From Pseudoglutamicibacter cumminsii (lineage in GTDB: Bacteria > Actinomycetota > Actinomycetes > Actinomycetales > Micrococcaceae), in assembly GCF_003143995.1 (NCBI RefSeq), contig NZ_QFWG01000007.1:61773-125772 (forward strand): a DNA stretch of 64,000 nucleotides, in the 5' to 3' direction. A model generated the notes under the pieces. That model made no database searches. It was given only the letters and a program-made list of their open reading frames with translations, and was not told the origin of the DNA. A program made the position numbers and the translations under genes. Shown here in pieces: positions 18,688 to 31,136 of this stretch (position 1 is the first letter of the stretch; each line of letters opens with the position of its first letter).

Positions 18688-18694
18688 GCATCCG

Positions 18695-18711
18695 ATTATG
18701 CTCGGTAGGCT
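18695..18711. promoter_or_regulatory. Divergent leaderless promoter pair
   Basis: TAGGCT (18706-18711, plus strand) ends 6 bases before the phosphotransferase ATG; CATAAT (18700-18695, minus strand) ends 7 bases before the CPBP ATG. Both fit the TANNNT -10 box of leaderless actinobacterial mRNAs. Confidence 0.45.
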
Positions 18712-18717
18712 GGAGGC

Positions 18718-19596
18718 ATGGCCAGGGAACCACTCCGTGAGGAAATCGAACGCGCCGCTGCTTTGTACCCTGATGCCGATTGGGTTTCCGGCCAGGTTGA
18801 GGAATCGGGTAAGTCGAACGTAGTTCTGATCCCAGGTGATCCGGTTCCTGAGGTTGTGTTTCGGATGGCGCGAACGCGTGAGGAAGCCCTCGCGCAGCCA
18901 CACCAGGCCGCTTTGGTAGACGCGCTTGCCCCGCATGTTCCCTGGCTCGTTCCTGAGTCCCGCTCCCCCGTCGATGCGGCTGGAGGGATCATCCAAAGTT
19001 TCATCCCAGGAGCCGCGCACCCGCTGCGTGAAGGTGACCCGGCTGTGTTGGGCCGAATCGTTGCCGACCTGATGGCGATCACTCACGACGCGTATGAGGC
19101 CTTGGTGGGTGCCCCGTGGGATGCCGAGCCGGAGTGGACGCAGGCCCGCTCGGATGCCGCGATCGATGCGTTGGAACCCGATGTGCGTGAAAGTGCGGCC
19201 TCCGTGTTGGCTGCCGTGCACGAGATTGAGGATGCAGCGGGTTCCGCTGTGCCACAGGGTTTGGTGCATGGGGATCTAGCCGGCAGGAACATGCATTGGC
19301 GTGACGGAGAACTGGTGGGGGTTCTGGATTGGGATAAGGCTTCGCGTTGGGACCCTGCGATCAACCTCGCGCATTTATCGCTGTGGCACGGCCAGGATGT
19401 CATCGATGAGGCGGCGCCGGATGAGTTTTTCGCGGCGCGGGCTCACGTGTGGAATGGGGCGTTCGCGTTGACGCGTGTTGCCGACGCCGCGTTACGCGGC
19501 GGGGTCAAGACGTGGGGGCGGCTCTTGAGGAAGACGCAGCCGCGCATCGTGTGGGCCGGGCAGGCTGCGGGCACGTGCTTCGAACTGCTGTGCTAA
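18718..19596 (+). CDS. Aminoglycoside-phosphotransferase-fold kinase
   Basis: A 292-residue kinase of the APH family. The Brenner motif is LVHGDLAGRNMHWRDGE (catalytic Asp in HGDLAGRN, about 181-188), followed by the metal-binding VLDWDKASRWDP. The N-terminal lobe has NVVLIPGD and EVVFRMAR with the ATP-contacting Arg/Lys position. The WDP-INLAHL order is typical of the macrolide 2'-phosphotransferase-like branch, but the ORF lies in a chromosomal setting without transfer signs, so resistance should not be assumed. Promoter and start are shared with the divergent CPBP gene region, 30 bases apart. Confidence 0.82.
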   Translation: MAREPLREEIERAAALYPDADWVSGQVEESGKSNVVLIPGDPVPEVVFRMARTREEALAQPHQAALVDALAPHVPWLVPESRSPVDAAGGIIQSFIPGAAHPLREGDPAVLGRIVADLMAITHDAYEALVGAPWDAEPEWTQARSDAAIDALEPDVRESAASVLAAVHEIEDAAGSAVPQGLVHGDLAGRNMHWRDGELVGVLDWDKASRWDPAINLAHLSLWHGQDVIDEAAPDEFFAARAHVWNGAFALTRVADAALRGGVKTWGRLLRKTQPRIVWAGQAAGTCFELLC

Positions 19597-19623
19597 AGCC
19601 GCGCAGGCGCCAACGCAGCTCGG

Positions 19624-19830
19624 TTACTGCGAGCGGTAGGTTCGTACGCCCGGCTTCTTAGGCGGCTCGATGGGCCAGAACGCTACGACGGCCCACCAAG
19701 CCGCGATCATCAGTACGATCGTGATGCCGATGATGAGGTTGGGGTTCGGGACGAAGAACAGCAGCTAAGCCACGATGACCGCGCGGAACAGTGTTGCCCG
19801 GGTTATGTTGCTCGGGTTGTTTAGCCCCGG
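19624..19830 (-). pseudogene. Remnant of a small membrane protein with an in-frame TAG
   Basis: The minus strand has an open frame that reads TRATLFRAVIVA, then TAG (19767-19765), then LLFFVPNPNLIIGITIVLM and on through AAWWAVVAFWPIEPPKKPG to a TAA at 19624. The two parts together form one hydrophobic protein with a charged proline-rich C-terminus, and the TAG replaces what should be a hydrophobic or aromatic residue. No ATG or GTG start is visible upstream before the tpx hairpin. It looks like a decayed gene or a frame with a sequence error. It fills most of the 307-base gap between the phosphotransferase and tpx genes. Confidence 0.4.
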
Positions 19831-19860
19831 TTGTTGAGCGAGGGTTGTTTGGATGCGCGA

Positions 19861-19889
19861 GGCGCCCGGGGTTTGTGACCCCGGGCGCC
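19861..19889 (-). terminator. Terminator hairpin after tpx
   Basis: A perfect 12-bp stem (GGCGCCCGGGGT / ACCCCGGGCGCC) with a 5-base loop begins 15 bases downstream of the tpx stop. No T-run follows. Confidence 0.65.
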
Positions 19890-19903
19890 AGCACGTGTGT
19901 GGT

Positions 19904-20398
19904 TTAGAGGACGTTGAGGATCTCGTCGTAGGCTGGTTCCTCACCCACGCTTGGGGTCAGGGAGGAGTACAGCACGCTGCCGTCGGTGTCGATGACGATG
20001 ACGCCGCGAGCCATGAGGCCCTTCATTGGGCCGTCTGCGAACTTGATTCCGTAGTCTTCGCCGAAGCTCGAGCGGAACGCGGAGGTTGCGACGACGTTGT
20101 CGATGCCTTCAGCTCCGCAGAACCGGCCGAGTGCGAACGGGAGGTCCATCGACACGGTGACAACGACGGTGTTGTCGAGGCCTGCTGCACGCTTGTTGAA
20201 TTCGCGCACGGACTGGGCGCACACGCCGGTGTCGATGGATGGGAAGACGTTCAGGACAACGCGCTTGCCGGCGTAGTCCTTGAGAGTTACGTCTTCGAGG
20301 TCGGTGTTGACGGTGGTGAACTCTGGAGCGGCCTGGCCCACTGCAGGGAGGTCGCCAACGGTGTTGAGGGTCTTACCTTGGAACTCGATAGTAGCCAT
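19904..20398 (-). CDS. tpx: Thiol peroxidase (atypical 2-Cys peroxiredoxin)
   Basis: A 164-residue cytoplasmic peroxiredoxin that reduces H2O2 and organic peroxides with thioredoxin as donor. The peroxidatic cysteine is Cys60 in FPSIDTGVCAQSVREF, and the resolving cysteine is Cys94 in LGRFCGAEGI, the spacing of the Tpx class. The start ATG has AAAGGA upstream. Monocistronic: a hairpin follows and rbsK lies 73 bases upstream on the same strand. Oxidant-responsive control is likely but no operator was identified. Confidence 0.95.
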   Translation of the reverse strand: MATIEFQGKTLNTVGDLPAVGQAAPEFTTVNTDLEDVTLKDYAGKRVVLNVFPSIDTGVCAQSVREFNKRAAGLDNTVVVTVSMDLPFALGRFCGAEGIDNVVATSAFRSSFGEDYGIKFADGPMKGLMARGVIVIDTDGSVLYSSLTPSVGEEPAYDEILNVL

Positions 20399-20471
20399 GC
20401 GTCTATCCTTTCAGATCTGACCTGGTTCGCGTCAGGGGTTTGGCCTCAGGCTTAACCGCTACCTGACAGTT

Positions 20472-21365
20472 TTAGCGTACGGGCAGAACACCGTAGGAGG
20501 CTTGCGCTCCTGCGCGGGTCACGGTGTCGGCGGCGTAGCGGGTTGCGTACGCGGCGGCGTCGGCGAGGCTGTCCCCTGCCGCAAGCCGCGCGGCGAGCGC
20601 GCCCACGTAGGCGTCACCGGCGCCGGTCGTGTCGACGGGAGTTACGGTGTGGGCCGGGATCTTGTGTTCGCCCTGATTGTCGATGACGTGGGAGCCGTTG
20701 GCTCCGAGCGTCATGACAACCGAGCGCACCCCTGCAGCTTTGAGCGCGTGCACGATCTCTTCGTCGCTCAGGCCGTCTGGGTTTCCGCCGAGCATCGTGA
20801 GGGCGCCTGCGCCTTCGTGTTCGTTGACGACGAGCGGGTCTGCTCGCAGGATCAGGTCCGCTGGCACCTCGATGACGGGCGCGAGGTTGAATACGACCCG
20901 GTCTTTTGCTGCCGCGAAGGCCGCTTGGATTCCGGTGACGGGGATTTCGCCCTGAAGCACGACGACGCCTTCGATCGCGGTGGCACGCGCTTGGACTGCG
21001 CCGGCGTCGAGGTGTTGGTTGGCGCCGGCGATCACGATGATCGTGTTCTCTGCGCCGTGGTCGACGGTGATGATCGCGGTCCCGGTTGGTTCGTCTTCGC
21101 GTACGAGGACGTGTTCGAGGTCAACGCCGTCCGCGGCGAGTAGCTCGTGAGCTTCGCGTGCGGCTTCGTCGCTTCCGACTGCCGTGATGAACCGGACGTT
21201 GGCGCCTGCGCGGGATGCTGCGAGCGCCTGGTTTCCGCCTTTACCGCCTGGTGAGTGCACGAGCGTGCGTCCGAGGAGGGTTTCGCCTGGCCCAGGGAGG
21301 CGGTGCACGGTTGCGGTGATGTCCAGGTTGGTGGACCCCACGACGGTGACGGTTGGCTTGCTCAT
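20472..21365 (-). CDS. rbsK: Ribokinase (PfkB family)
   Basis: A 297-residue sugar kinase that phosphorylates D-ribose at O5. The N-terminal VVGSTNLDITATVHRLPGPG and PGGKGGNQALAASRAG (about 40-55) are the PfkB signature 1 region with the ribose-binding GKGGNQA motif. The C-terminal signature 2, PVDTTGAGDAYVGAL (about 244-258), carries the catalytic Asp. AAGGAG precedes the ATG by 7 bases. No ribose transporter or LacI regulator is adjacent, so ribose use cannot be confirmed; the N-terminal motif makes ribokinase the best call among PfkB enzymes. Confidence 0.9.
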   Translation of the reverse strand: MSKPTVTVVGSTNLDITATVHRLPGPGETLLGRTLVHSPGGKGGNQALAASRAGANVRFITAVGSDEAAREAHELLAADGVDLEHVLVREDEPTGTAIITVDHGAENTIIVIAGANQHLDAGAVQARATAIEGVVVLQGEIPVTGIQAAFAAAKDRVVFNLAPVIEVPADLILRADPLVVNEHEGAGALTMLGGNPDGLSDEEIVHALKAAGVRSVVMTLGANGSHVIDNQGEHKIPAHTVTPVDTTGAGDAYVGALAARLAAGDSLADAAAYATRYAADTVTRAGAQASYGVLPVR

Positions 21366-21472
21366 GCACGTTCTCCTTGGGTGATGGGCCTGATTGGGTG
21401 CTGCGCCTGCTGCACTGGTGCGCCTGCTGGGGTGGATCTCGACGACAGCGGCGGCGTCGGGTGGGTTAACCG

Positions 21473-21510
21473 CTGGTCCCCGTCACGTGTTGGGTTGTGA
21501 CGGGGACCAG
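21473..21510 (-). terminator. Terminator hairpin after gatB
   Basis: CTGGTCCCCGTCAC pairs perfectly with GTGACGGGGACCAG over a 10-base loop, starting 7 bases after the gatB stop. It ends the gatCAB operon. Confidence 0.7.
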
Positions 21511-21516
21511 GTGAGG

Positions 21517-23010
21517 TTAGTTGATCTTCTCGAGGATGATCTCGCGGACTCGACCTGGGTCAGCCTGGCCGCGGGTCGCCTTCATGATCGGTCCCATGAG
21601 GGCGCCAATGACCTTCTGGTTGCCGGCCTTGATCTTTTCGACCACGTCCGGGTTATCGGCCATCGCCTGCTCCACGGCTTCGGTCAGCGCGCCGTCGTCG
21701 GACACAACTGCAAGGCCGCGTTTCTCGACGATCTCGCCCGGTGTGCCTTCGCCGTCTGCGACGTGGGTCAGCACCTGGCGGGCGATCTTGTTGTTGATCT
21801 TCTTCTCGCCGATGAGCTTCTCGATCTCGACGACGTGCGCCGGGGTGATCCCGACCTCGGTGACGTCTTTGTCTGCTTCGTTCGCGATGCGAGAGATCTC
21901 GCCCATCCACCACTTGCGTGCAGCGGATGCGTCCGCGCCAGCCTTCTCGGTCTCTTCGATCGTGTCGATGAGGCCGGCGTTGACGATGTCGCGGAACTCT
22001 TCGTCAGAGAAGCCCCACGCAGCCTTGAGACGGGAACGCTTCGCGGCTGGCAGCTCTGGAAGGCGTTCACGCAGTTCGGCAACCTGGTCGGCGGTGGTGA
22101 CGATCGGCACGAGGTCTGGCTCTGGGAAGTAGCGGTAGTCGTCGGCGTCGGACTTCGGACGACCCGACGACGTAGTACGGGTGTCTTCGTGCCAGTGGCG
22201 GGTTTCCTGAACCACGGTCTCGCCGGCGTCGAGGATGCCCGCGTGGCGGGAAATCTCGTAACGAACGGCACGTTCGACGGAGCGCAGCGAGTTGACGTTC
22301 TTAGTTTCGGAGCGGATACCGAACTTTTCGGAACCGATCGGCATGAGCGATACGTTCGCGTCGCAGCGGACGTTACCGCGTTCCATGCGGGCATCCGAGA
22401 TGTCGAGCGCCTTGACGATGTCGCGGATCGCTTCAACGTACTTGCGCGCAAGCTCTGGGGCGTCCGCACCGGCACCCGTGATAGGGCGGGTCACGATCTC
22501 GACGAGCGGGACACCTGCACGGTTGTAGTCGACGAGCGAGCTCGATGCGCCCTGGATTCGGCCCGAGGAGCCGCCGACGTGGGTCAGCTTGCCGGCGTCT
22601 TCTTCCATGTGTGCGCGTTCGATTTCGACGCGGTAGACCTTCCCGGAGTCCAGCTCGATGTCGAGGTAGCCGTCGTATGCGATCGGCTCGTCGTACTGCG
22701 AGGTCTGGAAGTTCTTCGGGGTGTCCGGGTAGAAGTAGTTTTTGCGGGCAAAGCGGCAGTATTCTGCGATGTTGCAGTTGAGCGCCAAGCCGAGCAGGAT
22801 CGCGTATTCGACGCCTGCTTTGTTCACGACGGGAAGCACACCTGGCAGGCCGAGGTCGACTTCGTTGACGTTGGTGTTCGGGTCGTCACCGAATTCGTTG
22901 GGTGCCGAGGAGAACATCTTGGTCTTGGTGTTCAGCTCGACGTGTACCTCGAAGCCTAGGACTGGCTCGTAGCGCGTCAGGGCTTCGTCGAAATCAACAA
23001 TCTCTGTCAT
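21517..23010 (-). CDS. gatB: Asp/Glu-tRNA amidotransferase subunit B
   Basis: A 497-residue subunit of GatCAB, which converts misacylated Glu-tRNA(Gln) and Asp-tRNA(Asn) to the amide forms. YEPVLGFEVHVELNT, LGLPGVLPVVN and CRFARKNYFYPDTPKN are conserved GatB_N motifs including the metal/kinase site; MERGNVRCDANVSL and ETKNVNSLRSVERA are also typical. The C-terminal 150 residues are the YqeY-like tRNA-binding tail domain. The kinase-like domain activates the tRNA-bound carboxylate using ATP. It is the last gene of gatC-gatA-gatB, 2 bases after the gatA stop. Confidence 0.97.
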   Translation of the reverse strand: MTEIVDFDEALTRYEPVLGFEVHVELNTKTKMFSSAPNEFGDDPNTNVNEVDLGLPGVLPVVNKAGVEYAILLGLALNCNIAEYCRFARKNYFYPDTPKNFQTSQYDEPIAYDGYLDIELDSGKVYRVEIERAHMEEDAGKLTHVGGSSGRIQGASSSLVDYNRAGVPLVEIVTRPITGAGADAPELARKYVEAIRDIVKALDISDARMERGNVRCDANVSLMPIGSEKFGIRSETKNVNSLRSVERAVRYEISRHAGILDAGETVVQETRHWHEDTRTTSSGRPKSDADDYRYFPEPDLVPIVTTADQVAELRERLPELPAAKRSRLKAAWGFSDEEFRDIVNAGLIDTIEETEKAGADASAARKWWMGEISRIANEADKDVTEVGITPAHVVEIEKLIGEKKINNKIARQVLTHVADGEGTPGEIVEKRGLAVVSDDGALTEAVEQAMADNPDVVEKIKAGNQKVIGALMGPIMKATRGQADPGRVREIILEKIN

Positions 23011-23012
23011 GT

Positions 23013-24562
23013 TTAGTTAGCCTCCTGAACGCGGGCTGCGACTGCTTCGTCCAGGTTTGGTGCCTGGGTCAGAAGCGGGCCGCCGTAGCTTTCTTCGAGT
23101 GCGGCCTCAGCGGCTGCAGCGATGCGGTACATGCGGGCGTCCTCGTGCGCTGGCACGAGGAATTGAACGCCTACTGGGAGGCCTTCGGAGAGCCCGGATG
23201 GGATCGAGATACCTGGGATCCCTGCGAGGTTCGCTGGGATGGTTGCGATGTCGTTGAGGTACATTGCAACCGGGTTGTCGATCTTTTCGCCGATCTTGAA
23301 CGCGACGGTCGGAGCCGTTGGGGTCACGAGCACGTCAACCTTCTCGAATGCGGCCGCGAAGTCACGCTGGATGAGCGTGCGGATCTTCTGTGCCGAACCG
23401 TAGTAGGCGTCGTAGTAGCCTGCGGACAGCGCGTAGGTTCCGAGCATGATGCGGCGCTTAACTTCGTCGCCGAAGCCGGCCGCGCGGGATGCACCCATGA
23501 CGCGTTCGATCGTGACTGGGCCGTCCTCTGGGAGTACGCGCAGACCGAAGCGAACACCGTCGTACTTAGCGAGGTTAGAGGAAACCTCGGACGGCATGAT
23601 GAGGTAGTACGCGCCGACCGCGTAGGTGAAGTTCGGGCAGTCAACTTCGACGATCTCAGCGCCGCGCGCTTCGAGGGTCTTGAGGGTTTCTTCGAAGGAT
23701 GCGGTCACGCCGTCTTCAAAGCCTTCGCCGCCGCGCAGCTGCGAGATCACGCCGACCTTGACGCCGGTGAGGTCGCCGGCCGCGCCTTCTTCAGCTGCCT
23801 TGATGAGGCCTTCGGAGCTGCCTTCGAGCGAGGTTGAGTCCTTCGGGTCGTGGCCGCCGATGAGCTCTTGCAGTGCGGCTGCATCCCACACTGTGCGTGC
23901 TACGGGGCCGATCTGGTCGAGCGAGGATGCCATCGCGATCGCGCCGTAGCGGGAGACCGCGCCGTAGGTTGCTTGACGCCGACGGTGCCGGTTACAGCGG
24001 ATGGCTGACGGATCGATCCGCCGGTATCGGTTCCGAGTGCGAGTGGCGCGAGGTGGCCGGCGACTGCTGCCGCGGAACCGCCGCCGGAACCACCTGGGAT
24101 GCGGTCGAGGTCCCACGGGTTACGGGTGACACCGAACGCGGAGTATTCGGTTGAGGAACCCATCGCGAATTCGTCGAGGTTGGTCTTGCCGAGCATCGGC
24201 AACTTGGCTTCGCGGATCTTGGCGATCACGGTCGCGTCGTAGGGGCTCATCCAGCCTTCAAGCATGCGGGATGCTGCGGTGGTCGGCTGACCCTTGGTGA
24301 CGATGAGGTCCTTGATCGCGATGGGCACGCCGGCGAGCGGGTGGAGGGCTTCTGCTTCTGCCCCGCCTGCTGCGCGGATCTGGTCGACTTCGCGCGCTAC
24401 TTCGAGCGCTTCGTCAGCGTTGACGTGCAGGTATGCGTTGACGACGCCGTCGAGCTTTTCGATGCGGTCGAGGTGGGCTTTGACGGCTTCTTCGCTGGTG
24501 ATCTCGCGTGCACGCAGTTTTGCGGCGAGTTCGGATGCGGAAAGTTCGTAGATCTCTGCCAT
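23013..24562 (-). pseudogene. gatA: Asp/Glu-tRNA amidotransferase subunit A, interrupted by one-base frameshift
   Basis: GatA is the amidase that frees ammonia from glutamine. The first part (start 24562) carries the Lys of the Ser-cisSer-Lys triad in [10 protein letters not shown], the [11 protein letters not shown] loop and the nucleophile in [11 protein letters not shown], then reads [11 protein letters not shown] out of frame. The remainder is in another frame and resumes exactly as expected with [20 protein letters not shown] and runs to the stop at 23013. Comparing codons, AAG-CCA-ACC-TAC has become AAGCAACCTAC near 23969-23974, one lost C. Total length without the shift is about 516 residues, normal for GatA. 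Since GatCAB is usually essential in such bacteria, a sequence error is the leading explanation. Confidence 0.9.
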
Positions 24563-24568
24563 GGGTTA

Positions 24569-24865
24569 TCAGTCCTCGTCCAGGATCGCTGGGACACGGA
24601 AGCGGCCGTCTTCGGCGTCAGGAGCGTTGGCGAGTGCCTGCGCTTGGGTGAGCGTTTCGCCGACGACGTCTTCGCGCATCACGTTGGTCAACGGGATGGG
24701 GTGGCTGGTTGCCGGGATGTCGTCAGTTGCGGCTTCGCTGACTGAGGCGACGGCGTCCACGATCGCGTCGAGCTCTGTGGACATCCTGTCGAGTTCTTCT
24801 TCTGTCATGGCAATGTGTGCCAGGGTCGCTAGGTGCGCCACTTGGTCACGTGAGATTCCAGACAT
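24569..24865 (-). CDS. gatC: Asp/Glu-tRNA amidotransferase subunit C
   Basis: A 98-residue subunit that wraps around GatA and stabilises the GatA-GatB complex. ISRDQVAHLATLAHIAMTEE (about 4-23) is the conserved helical N-terminus, and the C-terminal FRVPAILDED is the family's usual ending that threads along GatA. A strong ribosome binding site (GGGAGG) sits 3-4 bases before the ATG. First gene of the gatCAB operon; the gap to gatA is 6 bases. Confidence 0.95.
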   Translation of the reverse strand: MSGISRDQVAHLATLAHIAMTEEELDRMSTELDAIVDAVASVSEAATDDIPATSHPIPLTNVMREDVVGETLTQAQALANAPDAEDGRFRVPAILDED

Positions 24866-24966
24866 TTCCCTCCCAATCTTTCAAAGTCCCGATGGGTTTA
24901 AGTGCTTGCACCAGTTTAGGCGCAGTTGCCGTAGTTGGCATTTTGGGGTCTATATGTGAGTTCTGT

Positions 24967-28972
<4,006 letters not shown>

Positions 28973-28998
28973 ATACCGCGACCGTTAAGTCACGAACC

Positions 28999-30414
28999 TC
29001 AGTCGACCGGCAAGATTGCGTCAGGCCCCGGCGACATCTCAGACGGGGTCACCGAACCGAAGCCCTGCAGTTCAACTGGAGGCAGCTGCTCAATCACGAA
29101 CCGCTCGTCGCCGGCCAACACCTGGCTTGTTAGCGGATCGATCAAAACCTGGCCGGGCTCGGCCATCGACGTCAACCGTGCGGCCATGTTCACCGTCGCA
29201 CCATAAATGTCGCCCAAACGCGACAAGATGCGGCCCCACACCAAGCCCACACGCACCTCAGGCATGTCCTCTTCCGGGCTGAAAGCCCGCGCCAACGTCA
29301 GCGCGATCCGAGCGCCAGCCTGCGGCGTCTCCGCAACGTAAAGAACTTCATCGCCAATGGTCTTGACCAACCGGCCACCACCAGTCGAAATGATCGCCGC
29401 GCACCGCGACTCAAAATTCTGAACCAACCGCGCCAAACGCCGCGCATCCATGCCCCGAGAAAGCGACGTGAAGGACACCATGTCAGCAAAGCCGACCGCC
29501 CGCGCCAACGGAAGCGCCGCATCGTCCTCCGTGCCCGTCCGGTACTCATTCGAGGAACGCAAACCCGACTCAGCGCGCAAAACCTGCCGGTGAATCGCTG
29601 CCGCGAGGTTGCGCTGATACGAATAGTTGACCATCTTCAGCAACGGGTCCAACATCTCGTCCAACAGCAAAACAACCTGCCGGCGCGCTTCAAGGTCACT
29701 CATCCCGTGAGTCGAAACGAGGTCCTCAACAAGCGCCTCGATCTGCCAAATCGCCATGCGGTCCGTGAGCTGACCGATCGAACGCGCGATCGAGAGCATC
29801 GCGTCCTCAGACAAACGCTTCTGGCGAACCTGATCGACCATCGTCTCGAGCGCGCGCTGATCCCGCATCGTAAACGCGACCTGATCGTCAGAAACCCGCG
29901 GAAGCCCCAACGCGCGCCACAGTTTGCGCGCCGAGTGCAGCGAAACCCCGACGTGCGCGGCGATCTCACGGCGGCGCATCGTGCGAGCTGAACCCCGCAA
30001 CCGCATTTCGAGGCGCTGGGCCGCGGCCCGCACCTCGTCCTCGGTCTCGGTTTTGGTCTCAAGAACGGGCATCGACGTCGTGATCGGGCCGAGCTCAGGG
30101 ACGGCCCCAATAGCGTGGGTGTCGAGCGCTTCCCATGCAGTTGGGTTCGATGCGCTCACCGGCATCGCCGGTTCGCTCGGCTTGGTTTGCGCCACAGGAA
30201 TGTGCCCCGAAACAACGGGCATTTCTACGGCTGGCATCTGAGCCGTCACGATGCGTTCGCCGCCGCCTTCGGCATGTTCTCCGGCATCTGATTCTTCCGG
30301 AGCGACGCTACTCATTTCCGCTGTAACAGGCCTGAGCGACGGCGGCGGGACCGGGCTCAGCGCCGTATATTCGTCGGGGTTTTCGGTGCGTTCAGGTGGG
30401 TTCTCGTGACTCAC
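28999..30414 (-). CDS. Class III adenylate cyclase with N-terminal regulatory domain
   Basis: About 471 residues from the GTG at 30414, reached by AGGA 11 bases upstream (TTG 30438 is an alternative). The first 130 residues are Pro/Glu-rich and probably disordered. Residues about 140-290 hold a helical region with REIAAHVGVSLHSARKLWRA, reminiscent of a winged-helix and of the Rv1264-type autoinhibitory domain. The cyclase domain has FADMVSFTSLSRG (metal Asp), KTIGDEVLYVAE (substrate Lys and second metal Asp) and GDIYGATVNMAARLTS (adenine-contact Asp and transition-state Asn/Arg). All key residues are present, so it should make cAMP; the signal sensed is unknown. No transmembrane segment is seen. 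Confidence 0.87.
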   Translation of the reverse strand: MSHENPPERTENPDEYTALSPVPPPSLRPVTAEMSSVAPEESDAGEHAEGGGERIVTAQMPAVEMPVVSGHIPVAQTKPSEPAMPVSASNPTAWEALDTHAIGAVPELGPITTSMPVLETKTETEDEVRAAAQRLEMRLRGSARTMRRREIAAHVGVSLHSARKLWRALGLPRVSDDQVAFTMRDQRALETMVDQVRQKRLSEDAMLSIARSIGQLTDRMAIWQIEALVEDLVSTHGMSDLEARRQVVLLLDEMLDPLLKMVNYSYQRNLAAAIHRQVLRAESGLRSSNEYRTGTEDDAALPLARAVGFADMVSFTSLSRGMDARRLARLVQNFESRCAAIISTGGGRLVKTIGDEVLYVAETPQAGARIALTLARAFSPEEDMPEVRVGLVWGRILSRLGDIYGATVNMAARLTSMAEPGQVLIDPLTSQVLAGDERFVIEQLPPVELQGFGSVTPSEMSPGPDAILPVD

Positions 30415-30555
30415 TGTCTGCACCGTCCTTCCCGTCAAAGTAGTTCGTTGTTGTGTATGCAGCGGCTGAGGTCAAAACATTCCCAGTCCATTCTTACACC
30501 TTGCATCGAAAAATGTGTCAAAGGTCACGTCATGTCCACGATGCGGTCAACCGTT

Positions 30556-30603
30556 CACATACCGAACGGCACCATGATTCACATGCCGTACGGCACCATA
30601 ACC
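30556..30603 (-). repeat. 24-bp tandem duplication spanning the PH-protein stop codon
   Basis: Two units of 24 bp (30556-30579 and 30580-30603) agree at 19 of 24 positions. On the minus strand each ends in GGNATGTGA, so the last eight codons plus TGA of the PH-domain gene are repeated in the same frame directly after the stop (MVPYGM-stop then I-MVPFGM-stop). Confidence 0.9.
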
Positions 30604-31100
30604 ATATGCCTCTGCGCGGCCGCAGCTTCGCGCCGGAGGCATCCCGCAACGTGGGCCACGTCGGGAACGTTGCGAAACGTCGCTTCACGACCGTTAGCCG
30701 CCAAGACCAGGACCCCCGGCGAGCGCTGTTCGCGATCAACCGGCTTGAACCATACCCCGGTGACCTGGTGCACGGGGATGTGCTGAACCGTCCGGCCACG
30801 CTGAATGAAGAAACGCTGGTTAGTGAGAGTGATGTGAGTCGTTGCCCACAGCCAGAGAGGCCGGAGGGCCCACCGAAGCAAGGCAAAGCCCCACGCAACA
30901 ACCACGAGCACCACCGCTACTCGGGAGATCCACGTCCACGGGTCACCGAGCTCCGCGATCCGCCACGCGAATCCGCCCAGCATCGCGGCGATGATCGTCA
31001 CGGTCACCAGAACCCATCCCACGGAGCGCAGCGCACGCGGGTGTCGACGAGTTCGGATCACAACCTCTTCGCCGGGGTGCAGCAGTTTCCGCGGGACCAT
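30579..31100 (-). CDS. PH-domain (YdbS-like) membrane protein
   Basis: A 173-residue protein with two transmembrane segments (about 29-50, WVLVTVTIIAAMLGGFAW, and 60-80) and a soluble bacterial PH-like (bPH2) domain, about 85-165, opening with TTHITLTNQRFFIQRG. The order membrane hairpin then bPH2 domain is the YdbS-like arrangement. It lies 36 bases downstream of birA on the same strand, an arrangement also seen next to birA and accD5 in mycobacteria (by recollection of that locus). Function is unknown. The C-terminus (MVPYGM) is part of a 24-bp tandem duplication. Confidence 0.82.
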   Translation of the reverse strand: MVPRKLLHPGEEVVIRTRRHPRALRSVGWVLVTVTIIAAMLGGFAWRIAELGDPWTWISRVAVVLVVVAWGFALLRWALRPLWLWATTHITLTNQRFFIQRGRTVQHIPVHQVTGVWFKPVDREQRSPGVLVLAANGREATFRNVPDVAHVAGCLRREAAAAQRHMVMVPYGM

Positions 31101-31136
31101 TCTTACTCTTCCACTCAGGTGAGCCGTTATCGGCTG

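Noticed and set aside
18688..19269. Upstream extension of the CPBP protein to 473 residues
   Set aside because: It would overlap the well-supported divergent kinase gene and reads as low-complexity antisense.
18718..19596. Antibiotic resistance gene
   Set aside because: The kinase fold alone does not establish resistance, and there is no mobile element or atypical composition around it.
21394..22959. 521-codon plus-strand frame opposite gatB
   Set aside because: Shadow of gatB, which has all family motifs.
23960..23985. Programmed -1/+1 frameshifting in gatA
   Set aside because: No slippery heptamer or following hairpin; a simple one-base deletion explains the frame change.
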